From contig CANQNI010000046.1 in NCBI GenBank assembly GCA_947625175.1, forward strand, positions 1-9,936: DNA of 9,936 bases. The letters run 5' to 3'. The notes beneath the pieces were generated by a model. The model ran no database searches and was not told the origin of the DNA. It saw only the letters and a list, made by a program, of their open reading frames with translations. Source of the stretch: an uncultured Eubacteriaceae bacterium (GTDB taxonomy: Bacteria > Bacillota > Clostridia > Eubacteriales > Eubacteriaceae). Made by a program: the position numbers and the translations under genes. This document shows positions 1-6,990 of this stretch, in pieces; the first letter of the stretch is position 1, and every line of letters starts with the position of its first letter.

Positions 1-136
1 TGTACCCGTTAAAATCGCTTATGATGGTTTGGCTGTCATAGTGAATAATAATAATCCTGTTAATAATCTTTCTACTCAAACTATTCACGATATTTACACA
101 GGAAAAATAACTTCCTGGAGTGAGGTGGAGTCATGA
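1..136 (+). CDS. pstS: Phosphate-binding protein PstS, 3' end only, apparently C-terminally shortened
   Basis: The frame starting at base 2 is open from the left edge to TGA at 134-136. Its residues include IAYDGLAVIVNNNNPVNNLS and then IHDIYTGKITSW. These match the middle of PstS, the lipid-anchored or periplasmic phosphate receptor that feeds PstCA, where one normally finds 'DGIAVIVNP..PV.NLT..QI.DIFTGKITNWKEVGG'. In the family a further 100 or more residues follow, including an SGTR-type phosphate-binding loop and most of the second lobe. Here the protein ends about five residues after the conserved tryptophan (SEVES-stop). The stop overlaps the pstC start as ATGA, and the last codons hold the pstC ribosome site (GAGGTG, 122-127). 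Identity as a PstS segment is well supported. Whether it is a truncated pseudogene, a split receptor or a permuted protein cannot be decided without the upstream DNA. Confidence 0.8.
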   Translation, partial: VPVKIAYDGLAVIVNNNNPVNNLSTQTIHDIYTGKITSWSEVES

Positions 137-984
137 GCCAAACCATTAAAGAAAATTTAATGCGGTTTATATTTTTAGTAACTGCGCTAGTTTCTGTATT
201 AGCTGTCCTATTGATTTGTTACTTTTTATTTATCAATGGAATTCCTGCACTAGCAAAAATAGGACTTGATAACTTCATCTTTGGGAAAGAATGGGATCCT
301 ACAAATAATATTTACGGGATCTTCCCTATGATTATAGCCAGTATTTATGTAACCGCCGGAGCTATTATTGTAGGTGTCCCTATAGGTTTATTCACAGCTG
401 TTTACATGGCTAAATATTGTTCAAATAAAATTCACCGTTTCTTAAAGCCAGCTGTTGATCTTTTAGCAGGTATTCCTTCTATAATCTATGGATTCTTTGG
501 TCTATCAGCTCTAGTTCCAATCATACGAAATATCTTTGGAGGAAGTGGTAAAGGAATTTTAACAGCTTCTATTATTTTAGGAATAATGATTCTTCCTACT
601 ATAATTTCAGTTTCAGAAAATGCTATTAGAGCTATTCCAGAAACTTTATATGAAGGAGCTCTTGGTCTAGGCTCAACTAAGGAGCAGGCAATATTTAAAG
701 TAATTATCCCGGCTGCAAGTTCAGGGATTTTTGCGGGAATAGTTCTTGGTATAGGTCGTGCTATTGGTGAAACAATGGCTGTAGTTTTAATAGCTGGTAA
801 TTCAGTATCTATGCCTACCTCTCCTCTTAGTATGGTTCGAACCATGACCGCGAATATTGTACTAGAAATGGGTTATGCTACAGGTCTTCACCGGGAGGCA
901 TTAATTGCAACCGGAGTTGTTCTATTTGTATTTATTCTGATTATTAATATTTCATTAAACCTAATCAGGAGAAAGGCACTTTAA
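133..984 (+). CDS. pstC: Phosphate ABC transporter permease PstC
   Basis: This is one of the two membrane subunits of the PstSCAB high-affinity phosphate importer, located in the cytoplasmic membrane. The 283-residue length is normal for PstC. About six hydrophobic segments are visible (roughly residues 12-34, 64-90, 106-130, 142-161, 195-221 and 254-276). The family stretch [15 protein letters not shown] lies at 110-124. The EAA-like cytoplasmic loop that docks on PstB is at about 172-190 (YEGALGLG, then IFKVIIP). IGRAIGETMAV at 207-217 is also typical. The ATG at 133 is supported by GAGGTG five bases upstream and by the ATGA overlap with the preceding pstS frame. The stop at 982-984 shares one base with the pstA start (TAATG). 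The 'acidic start then WDP' region at 50-56 supports PstC rather than PstA. Confidence 0.97.
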   Translation: MSQTIKENLMRFIFLVTALVSVLAVLLICYFLFINGIPALAKIGLDNFIFGKEWDPTNNIYGIFPMIIASIYVTAGAIIVGVPIGLFTAVYMAKYCSNKIHRFLKPAVDLLAGIPSIIYGFFGLSALVPIIRNIFGGSGKGILTASIILGIMILPTIISVSENAIRAIPETLYEGALGLGSTKEQAIFKVIIPAASSGIFAGIVLGIGRAIGETMAVVLIAGNSVSMPTSPLSMVRTMTANIVLEMGYATGLHREALIATGVVLFVFILIINISLNLIRRKAL

Positions 985-1868
985 TGACTTCTGAAACCTC
1001 TGTTAATTTAATTAATTCTGATCAATCAGAAAACCGGTTTAAAAATAAAACCGGATCTTTAATTTTGTATATTTTAATCCATTTAAGTAGCTTTGTTACT
1101 ATTTTAATTCTGGGTATTCTATTATTCTTCATGTTAATTAGAGGTATCCCCTATATTTCTCCAAAACTTTTTGAATTTAATTATACAAAGGAAAATGTAA
1201 GTATGATGCCGGCTATTATTAATACATTAATAATAACCATAATTACTTTAGTAATAGCTATTCCAGTCGGGGTTGGTGCAGCTATTTATCTAGTTGAATA
1301 TGCCAATCAGGAAAATAAATTTTTAGGTTTTATTCGCCTAACTACTGAAACACTTTCAGGAATTCCCTCTATTATTTATGGACTTTTTGGCTTTTTAATG
1401 TTTGCTATTAGTTTTCACTGGGGTTACTCCTTATTAGGTGGAGCATTAACACTAGCTATTATGATTTTACCCGTTATTATTCGAACTACTGAAGAAGCTT
1501 TAAAAAGTGTTCCAGATACTTACCGAGAGGCTTCTTTTGGACTTGGAGCTGGTAAGCTCCGAACGATCTTTTCAGTAATACTTCCTACAGCGCTTCCAGG
1601 AATTTTAAGCGGAATTATTCTTTCTATTGGAAGGATTGTTGGGGAAACAGCTGCTCTAATCTATACTTCTGGAACTACAGCTAAAGTTCCTTCTTCCATA
1701 ATGGGAAGTGGTAGAACTCTAGCGGTTCATATGTATACCTTACTTTCAGAAGGACTTTATATGGATCAGGCCTATGCTACCGGTGTAGTTCTTATAATTA
1801 TTGTTTTATTAATTAATTTAAGTTCTGAGTTTATTGTCAAAATTCTTTCAGGAACCCAAGATGAATGA
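984..1868 (+). CDS. pstA: Phosphate ABC transporter permease PstA
   Basis: This is the second membrane subunit of the Pst phosphate importer and pairs with PstC. It has 294 residues, the usual size. A polar cytoplasmic tail of about 24 residues is followed by a first membrane segment at about 25-52. Further segments lie near 76-105, 127-147, 150-167, 204-228 and 264-282. The PstA hallmarks are [16 protein letters not shown] (122-137), the EAA loop [12 protein letters not shown] (180-191) and [14 protein letters not shown] (215-228). The ATG at 984 is preceded by AGGAGAAAGG at 967-976, inside the end of pstC. The 3' end overlaps the pstB start by eight bases (ATGAATGA). Annotation as PstA rather than PstC rests on the [20 protein letters not shown] region near 231-251 and on gene order. 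Confidence 0.97.
   Translation: MTSETSVNLINSDQSENRFKNKTGSLILYILIHLSSFVTILILGILLFFMLIRGIPYISPKLFEFNYTKENVSMMPAIINTLIITIITLVIAIPVGVGAAIYLVEYANQENKFLGFIRLTTETLSGIPSIIYGLFGFLMFAISFHWGYSLLGGALTLAIMILPVIIRTTEEALKSVPDTYREASFGLGAGKLRTIFSVILPTALPGILSGIILSIGRIVGETAALIYTSGTTAKVPSSIMGSGRTLAVHMYTLLSEGLYMDQAYATGVVLIIIVLLINLSSEFIVKILSGTQDE
1850..1853 (+). promoter_or_regulatory. Shine-Dalgarno site that fixes the pstB start
   Basis: AGGA lies seven bases upstream of ATG 1861, inside the last codons of pstA. It favours this start over the in-frame TTG at 1834, which has no purine-rich sequence at the right distance. Ribosomes finishing pstA at 1866-1868 would be placed directly on the pstB start. Confidence 0.7.
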
Positions 1869-2619
1869 TATCCCAAAAATAAAAGTAAAAGATGCTAATC
1901 TCTGGTATGGTGATTTTCATGCGCTTAAAGACATTAACCTGGATTTTTATGAAAATCAAATAACAGCTATGATTGGACCTTCAGGTTGTGGCAAGTCTAC
2001 TTTACTTAAGTCGTTAAACCGCATGAATGATTTAGTAGATGGATGCCGGATTACAGGAGACTTTAGGCTTGATGATAAATCAATATATAATGAAATAGGA
2101 ATAAATAATTTGAGAAAAAGGGTTGGTATGGTTTTTCAAAAACCAAACCCATTCCCCATGAGTATCTATGATAACATCGCCTATGGCCCCCGAACTCATG
2201 GTCTTAAGGATAAAAAGAAACTAGATGAAATAGTAGAAAAATCTTTAAAGCAGGCTGCAATCTGGGAAGATACTAAAGATCGCCTTCACAAATCTGCTTT
2301 AGGACTTTCCGGAGGTCAACAGCAACGTCTTTGTATTGCTAGAGCTTTAGCAGTAGAACCGGAAGTACTTTTAATGGATGAGCCAACTTCAGCTTTAGAT
2401 CCTATTTCAACCCAACGTATTGAAGATTTGGCAGAAGAATTAAAAAAAGATTATACCATTATTATGGTTACCCATAATATGCAACAGGCAGCCCGGATTT
2501 CAGATAAAACTGCATTCTTTCTATTAGGAGAAGTCGTTGAATATGATGACACACAGAAAATTTTAACAAAACCAAGTGATAAACGAACTGAAGATTATAT
2601 AACTGGGAGGTTTGGTTAA
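1861..2619 (+). CDS. pstB: Phosphate ABC transporter ATPase PstB
   Basis: This is the cytoplasmic ATPase that powers PstCA. All nucleotide-binding motifs are intact in the 252-residue product: Walker [10 protein letters not shown] (39-47), Q-loop Gln93 in [14 protein letters not shown], signature LSGGQQQR (149-156), Walker B LLMDEP (170-175), D-loop SALD (177-180) and switch His205 in VTHNM. '[18 protein letters not shown]' and the C-terminal '[11 protein letters not shown]' are specific to PstB. I start the gene at ATG 1861, because AGGA at 1850-1853 sits seven bases before it and the protein then begins like other PstBs. An in-frame TTG at 1834 would add nine residues but has no good ribosome site. 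The start overlaps the end of pstA by eight bases, and the stop shares one base with the phoU start (TAATG). Confidence 0.97.
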   Translation: MNDIPKIKVKDANLWYGDFHALKDINLDFYENQITAMIGPSGCGKSTLLKSLNRMNDLVDGCRITGDFRLDDKSIYNEIGINNLRKRVGMVFQKPNPFPMSIYDNIAYGPRTHGLKDKKKLDEIVEKSLKQAAIWEDTKDRLHKSALGLSGGQQQRLCIARALAVEPEVLLMDEPTSALDPISTQRIEDLAEELKKDYTIIMVTHNMQQAARISDKTAFFLLGEVVEYDDTQKILTKPSDKRTEDYITGRFG

Positions 2620-3242
2620 TGAGAGAGCATTTTCATCAACAACTTAACGAACTTGATAAGAATTTAATTAATATGGTAAAACTTTGTGAAACTTCAATTG
2701 AATTAGCTGTTTCAGTTCTATTAGATGACAAACTTGAAAAACTCAAAAAAGTAATAAATATTAGAGATCAGATTGATAATGAAGCTGATGATACTGAAGA
2801 TATTTGTATGAAAATGCTAGTGAGACAACAGCCTCTAGCTCGGGATATGAATACGATAGCTTATTCACTAAAGTTAATTAGGGATATGCAAAGAATAGGA
2901 ACCCAGGCAGTAGACCTTGCTATAATTGCTAAAGATATTAGTCCGGAAGAAATGAAATGTTCTAACCTAATTCGTATCATGACTAAAGATACGATTAGTA
3001 TGCTTAAAGATACTGTTAAAGCCTATTTGAAAAAAGATAAAGTTTTGGCAACAGACGTCACTAATAGAGATGATAATTTAGATAATAATTATTTAAAATT
3101 AAAAAAAGAACTAAGTACTCAGATTTTCTCTAATCCGGATGAAACTAGTTCAGCAATTGATATACTAATGGTTGCTAAATACCTTGAACGAATTGGAGAT
3201 CATACAGTAAATATTTCTAAATGGATAATTGAAATTTCATGA
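2619..3242 (+). CDS. phoU: Phosphate signalling protein PhoU
   Basis: PhoU is a cytoplasmic all-helical protein of two three-helix repeats. It connects the Pst transporter with the PhoR-type kinase and restrains phosphate uptake and Pho signalling. The 207-residue product shows the repeat 1 core with QQPLARDMNTIAYSLKLI (70-87) and the repeat 2 core with AKYLERIGDHTVNISKW (186-202). Each repeat normally carries an E-x-x-x-D metal motif written ERIGD. The second is intact (Glu190-Asp194), but the first reads QRIGT (Gln91-Thr95), so one metal cluster is probably weakened or lost. Length is slightly below the usual 215-235. GGGAGGT lies just upstream inside pstB, and the start overlaps the pstB stop by one base. 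The 3' end overlaps the response regulator start as ATGA. Confidence 0.95.
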   Translation: MREHFHQQLNELDKNLINMVKLCETSIELAVSVLLDDKLEKLKKVINIRDQIDNEADDTEDICMKMLVRQQPLARDMNTIAYSLKLIRDMQRIGTQAVDLAIIAKDISPEEMKCSNLIRIMTKDTISMLKDTVKAYLKKDKVLATDVTNRDDNLDNNYLKLKKELSTQIFSNPDETSSAIDILMVAKYLERIGDHTVNISKWIIEIS

Positions 3243-3919
3243 TACGAATTTTTATTCTAGAAGATGACGAAAATATAAGAGAACTGGTTAGTTATACTCT
3301 AACTCAGTCTGGTTATAAAGCAGAAGGTTTTGCCAAGCCTTCTCTTTTATTTGATAGATTAAAAAATGAAAAACCAGATCTATTTTTACTGGATATAATG
3401 CTTCCGGAAATGGATGGTTTAAAAGTATTGGCAAAAATTAAAGGCCAAAATGAACTCTCTAAAATCCCAGTTATTATTCTTACAGCTAAAGTAACTGAAT
3501 ATGATACGGTAATCGGCTTAGATGCCGGAGCTGATGATTATATTACTAAACCTTTTGGAATGATGGAACTTTTAGCTCGTATAAATGCAGTTTTAAGAAG
3601 AACGAGAAATGATCAACCAGATAAAATAACTGTTGGAACCCTAAGAGTTTTTCCTAAAAAGCATCAGGTCTTTGTAGGATCCGAAAGAATTAAATTAACC
3701 CAAAAAGAATATCAGTTACTTATGATGCTTTTAGATAATCTAGAAATTGTCATCTCCAGAGATCAGCTTTTAAATAAGATCTGGGGATATGATTTTGATG
3801 GGGAAAATAGAACGGTAGATGTTCATGTTAGAAGTTTAAGAAAAAAGCTGGGACCAGAAGCCAGGATTATCCAGACTGAACGCGGATTTGGTTATAAAGC
3901 CGTTAATCCAGGTGATTAA
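3239..3919 (+). CDS. phoP: PhoP/PhoB-type response regulator (OmpR family)
   Basis: This is a two-component transcription factor, most likely the one controlling phosphate-starvation genes. The 226-residue product has a receiver domain (1-120) with acidic pair Asp9-Asp10, phosphoacceptor Asp52 in LLDIMLPEMDG, Thr82 and Lys104 in ITKPFG. An OmpR-type winged-helix DNA-binding domain follows (about 130-222) with LTQKEYQLLMMLL, 'RTVDVHVRSLRKKLG' and the wing 'IQTERGFGYKAV'. The start overlaps the phoU stop as ATGA. I see no convincing Shine-Dalgarno site before it (GATAATTGAAATTTC), so translation probably depends on ribosomes completing phoU. The gene abuts the kinase gene directly. The phosphate role is inferred from position after pst-phoU and from its partner. 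OmpR-family receivers are too similar to assign a target from sequence alone. Confidence 0.93.
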   Translation: MIRIFILEDDENIRELVSYTLTQSGYKAEGFAKPSLLFDRLKNEKPDLFLLDIMLPEMDGLKVLAKIKGQNELSKIPVIILTAKVTEYDTVIGLDAGADDYITKPFGMMELLARINAVLRRTRNDQPDKITVGTLRVFPKKHQVFVGSERIKLTQKEYQLLMMLLDNLEIVISRDQLLNKIWGYDFDGENRTVDVHVRSLRKKLGPEARIIQTERGFGYKAVNPGD

Positions 3920-5587
3920 ATGAATAAACGAATCAATAAAACTTTATTCCTATTTTCCTCTATACTCTCTATTTTCATTATTATTCTAACTACTGGTTTA
4001 ATCTACTATTATTTTTCTAATCAGCAGCTCAATGATTTAAAAACCCAGATGACTTATCTAGTTCCTGGAGTAGAAGATTCAGGTGAGAAATATTTAAAAT
4101 CATTAGACGTTCCTGACAGGATAACTTTAATTAATAAGAATGGTAATGTAATTTTTGATAATTATTCAGAACAATTAGATAATCATTTAAACAGAGAGGA
4201 AGTTAAGCAGGCTATTGAAAATGGCGAAGCTGAATCTGTTAGATATTCTCAAACTCTTGGAGAAAAAACCGTTTATTATGCTAAAAAACTCAAAAGCGGG
4301 GATATTTTAAGAATTTCTACTACTAGAAGTACTATTTTTTATTTATTTACCGGCTTTCTCCAAATCTATTTAATTATTATCATAGGAATATTAATTATTT
4401 CCTATTTTATAGCAAAAGCGTTAACTAAATCTCTTGTTGAACCAATAGACAAAATAAATCCTGAAAAACCTGAACTAAACTATTCTTATCCGGAACTTAA
4501 TCCATTACTGAATAAAATCTATGATCAAAATGAAGAAATTACCCAACAACTCAATAAGGTAAAAAATCAAAAAGCTGATTTTGAAACAGTAACTCATAAT
4601 ATGAGTGAAGGAATTATTACAATAAAAAATTCCGGAAAGTTTAAAAGTATTAATGAATCGGCACGTGAACTTTTAAGTATTAGCAATTTAAAGCCAGGTG
4701 ATTTCTATAATGACCTAGAGGAATTAGATCTTGTAAAATTAATTACTTCAGCTTTAAACGGAAATAAAGAAGAATTAACCTTAACCAAGAATAATCGTAT
4801 TTTAAATATTATAGCTAGTCCTATTAACGTATCAGAAAAACAAAGGGGATGTGTTCTAATTATCATTGATATTACAGAAAAAGCACAAAGAGAAAGATTA
4901 AGATCCGAATACGTCTCTAATGTCAGTCATGAATTGAAAACTCCTTTAACTAGTATTTCTGGATTTGCTGAAATTATAAAAACCGGTTTAGTTAAAGAAG
5001 AAGATATTCCCTATTTTGCTAGTAAGATTTACGATGAAACTCAGCTTTTAATTACAACCGTTAATGATATCTTAACTATTAGCCATTTAGATGAAAAAAA
5101 CTACCGTTTTAAAAAGTCTGAAGTTAGCCTAATTGAGATAACCAAAAAGGTATTTGAAAGACTGAGTGGAAAAATAAATGAAAAACATCTTAATTTTAAA
5201 CTAATTACTATAGGAAACTGTGTAATTTATGGTAATTATCAAATATTAGAAGAACTTATCTATAATCTAGTTGATAATGCGATTAAATATAATAAATCCA
5301 ACGGAAAAATTAGAGTAGTCCTTAATGGAAAAAATCCAAATTCAGTTGTTCTTAAAGTTATAGATTCAGGAATAGGAATCTCTATGGAAGATCAACAACG
5401 AATTTTTGAGCGTTTTTACAGAAATGATGAGAGCCGCTCTCTTTTAATTGAAGGAACAGGCTTAGGTCTTTCAATAGTTAAACATGCTGCTACTGTCCAT
5501 AATGCTGAAGTTTCAGTAAAAAGCAAAAAAGATCATGGTAGCTCTTTTGAAATAATCTTCCCTAAAAATACAGATGAACCAGAATAA
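3920..5587 (+). CDS. phoR: PhoR-type sensor histidine kinase
   Basis: This is a membrane kinase that should phosphorylate the preceding response regulator under phosphate limitation, with PhoU and PstB influencing its state. The 555-residue product has: TM1 (about 8-31); an extracytoplasmic PAS/Cache-like sensor (32-138) with ITLINKNGNVIFDN and NREEVKQAI; TM2 (about 139-165); a short degenerate HAMP-like linker with EPIDKI and YPELNPLLNKI; a PAS domain (about 222-316); HisKA with phospho-acceptor His337 in SNVSHELKTPLTS; and an HATPase domain with N box NLVDNAIKYN (449-458), G1 DSGIGIS (482-488) and G2 GTGLGLSIV (512-520). This layout is typical of clostridial PhoR. The ATG follows the regulator stop with no gap, and AGGTGA (3910-3915) supplies the ribosome site. 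No convincing terminator follows within the 141-bp gap. Confidence 0.94.
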   Translation: MNKRINKTLFLFSSILSIFIIILTTGLIYYYFSNQQLNDLKTQMTYLVPGVEDSGEKYLKSLDVPDRITLINKNGNVIFDNYSEQLDNHLNREEVKQAIENGEAESVRYSQTLGEKTVYYAKKLKSGDILRISTTRSTIFYLFTGFLQIYLIIIIGILIISYFIAKALTKSLVEPIDKINPEKPELNYSYPELNPLLNKIYDQNEEITQQLNKVKNQKADFETVTHNMSEGIITIKNSGKFKSINESARELLSISNLKPGDFYNDLEELDLVKLITSALNGNKEELTLTKNNRILNIIASPINVSEKQRGCVLIIIDITEKAQRERLRSEYVSNVSHELKTPLTSISGFAEIIKTGLVKEEDIPYFASKIYDETQLLITTVNDILTISHLDEKNYRFKKSEVSLIEITKKVFERLSGKINEKHLNFKLITIGNCVIYGNYQILEELIYNLVDNAIKYNKSNGKIRVVLNGKNPNSVVLKVIDSGIGISMEDQQRIFERFYRNDESRSLLIEGTGLGLSIVKHAATVHNAEVSVKSKKDHGSSFEIIFPKNTDEPE

Positions 5588-5688
5588 TTCTAAGCTCTTT
5601 TTATAATTGTACGATTGATAGTAATCCAAACCAAGGTCTAGTAATCGTTTACTTTACAGTAGTTTTTCCGACTTTAGTATCATTTTTA

Positions 5689-5697
5689 TGTTAAAAT
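5689..5697 (+). promoter_or_regulatory. Probable extended -10 promoter for rtcB
   Basis: TGTTAAAAT contains the extended TG and a TAAAAT hexamer (5692-5697), 31 bases before the rtcB ATG. The -35 region is poor: CCGACT at 5668-5673 shares only GAC with the consensus, with an 18-base spacer. The extended -10 may compensate. It is the only reasonable promoter in the gap and would give a leader of about 25 bases containing AGGGG at 5718-5722. Confidence 0.5.
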
Positions 5698-5728
5698 ATA
5701 AAATTAAGCCTAAAGAAAGGGGAACTAA

Positions 5729-6937
5729 ATGAAAGAAATTAAAGGTAAAAAGAGCACTGCTCTCTGTTTTGCTTCTATAATCGAAGAAGAAGCTGTTAAT
5801 CAGATTAGACGTATGTGCGACTATGATTTTACAGAGAATTCTAAAATTCGTATTATGCCAGATGTTCATTATGGAAAAGGTTGTACCATTGGAACAACTA
5901 TGACGATCACTGATAAAGTTGTTCCAAATATTGTTGGTGTTGATATAGGTTGTGGTATGTATACCGTTGAGCTTGGTAAGAACGATTTAGATTTAGAAAA
6001 AATTGATCATGCAGCTCACTCTATCCCTTCCGGTCGAAATATCTGGGAAGGTCGAAAAGAACGTTTTAATCTTTTGGATTTAAAATGCTATCGACAATTA
6101 TCACGAACTAGACGTTTTGAAAGAAGTTTGGGAACACTCGGTGGTGGAAATCATTTTATCGAAATTGATAAAGGATCCGATGGTATGAATTATTTAATCA
6201 TTCATAGTGGTAGTCGTAATTTAGGTAAACAAGTAGCTGATTATTATCAGCAGTTAGCAATCGATCTTCATAAAGGTATTGGTTCTTATCTTGAAGCTAG
6301 AGAAGAAATAATTCATACTTATAAAGAACAAGGTAGAAGAAAAGAAATACAATCTGCTTTAGAAAAACTTAAATGGGATCGGGAAAATGAAGAACCGGAT
6401 ATGCCAGCTGATTTATGTTTTCTGGATGGTAAGTATCTCGATGATTATCTTCAAGATATTGTTGTCTGTCAACAGTTTGCTCGTCGTAACCGTGAATTAA
6501 TGGCCGAGATCCTGCTAAATAGAATTGGAATAAAGCCAGGTGAAGCTTTTCATACGATTCATAATTATATCGATACCAATGAAATGATTCTCAGAAAAGG
6601 TGCTATTGCAGCACATGAAGGTGAAAAAGTTTTAATTCCCCTGAATATGCGCGATGGTAGTATTCTAGCTTATGGAAAAGGTAATCCGGATTGGAATTAT
6701 TCAGCTCCACACGGAGCCGGAAGAACCATGTCCCGTAAAGATGCTAAAGATAAGCTCTCTATGAAGGAGTATTTTGAAACTATGAAAGGAATTTATACAA
6801 CTTCAATAAATGAGAAAACCATCGATGAAGCGCCTATGGCTTATAAAAACTATGAGGATATTATTATCGATATAAAAGATTGTGTGGATATAATCGATAC
6901 ATTAAAACCAATCTATAACTTTAAAGCTTCCGATTAA
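5729..6937 (+). CDS. rtcB: RtcB-family RNA ligase
   Basis: RtcB joins RNA 2',3'-cyclic phosphate (or 3'-phosphate) ends to 5'-OH ends using GTP and Mn2+, acting in RNA repair in bacteria that lack tRNA introns. The 402-residue protein is a typical short bacterial form. The metal and catalytic residues are all present: Asp72 and Cys75 in VGVDIGCGM, His142 in GTLGGGNHF, His159 in HSGSRNLG, His278 in HTIHNY, and guanylylated His328 in APHGAGRTMSRKDA. MPDVHYGKG (43-51) and IGTTMTITDKVVPN are further family marks. ATG 5729 is fixed by AGGGG six bases upstream. The gene stands alone with its own likely promoter. No archease, RtcA or RtcR gene is visible beside it, so its RNA substrate cannot be inferred from context. 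Confidence 0.96.
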   Translation: MKEIKGKKSTALCFASIIEEEAVNQIRRMCDYDFTENSKIRIMPDVHYGKGCTIGTTMTITDKVVPNIVGVDIGCGMYTVELGKNDLDLEKIDHAAHSIPSGRNIWEGRKERFNLLDLKCYRQLSRTRRFERSLGTLGGGNHFIEIDKGSDGMNYLIIHSGSRNLGKQVADYYQQLAIDLHKGIGSYLEAREEIIHTYKEQGRRKEIQSALEKLKWDRENEEPDMPADLCFLDGKYLDDYLQDIVVCQQFARRNRELMAEILLNRIGIKPGEAFHTIHNYIDTNEMILRKGAIAAHEGEKVLIPLNMRDGSILAYGKGNPDWNYSAPHGAGRTMSRKDAKDKLSMKEYFETMKGIYTTSINEKTIDEAPMAYKNYEDIIIDIKDCVDIIDTLKPIYNFKASD

Positions 6938-6938
6938 G

Positions 6939-6971
6939 ACAATTCGCCTGGAAGACAACCGGGCGAATTGT
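6939..6971 (+). terminator. Strong hairpin between convergent rtcB and lipoprotein genes
   Basis: ACAATTCGCCTGG (6939-6951) pairs with CCGGGCGAATTGT (6959-6971) over 13 positions with one G-U pair, around a 7-base loop. It starts one base after the rtcB stop. The + strand continues TTAATCAG and the - strand CTTAATCG, so there is no proper U-tract on either side. It is placed like a shared terminator for both converging genes, but it may instead be a transcript-end stabiliser or act with other factors. Confidence 0.6.
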
Positions 6972-6990
6972 TAATCAGAAAGGATTATAT

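Noticed and set aside
486..845. 119-residue open frame on the minus strand inside pstC
   Set aside because: It lies wholly within the well-supported pstC on the opposite strand. Its protein is low-complexity and resembles no family.
1834..1860. TTG start at 1834 for pstB
   Set aside because: No ribosome site precedes it. ATG 1861 has AGGA at seven bases and gives the family N-terminus.
5602..5607. TATAAT as an alternative rtcB promoter
   Set aside because: The hexamer is perfect, but there is no -35-like sequence at 16-18 bases and no extended TG. It sits in an AT-rich stretch just after phoR.
5611..5648. Inverted repeat ACGATT / AATCGT after phoR as a terminator
   Set aside because: It has only six pairs with a 26-base loop and no T-run directly after it, which is too weak to call.
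5641..5690. PhoP-box-like TTTAC repeats upstream of rtcB
   Set aside because: TTTAC occurs twice close together, but without the regular 11-base spacing of PhoP direct repeats, so phosphate control is not supported.
5654..5869. 71-residue minus-strand open frame across the rtcB promoter and start
   Set aside because: It overlaps the conserved start of rtcB, has no ribosome site and shows no recognisable protein features.
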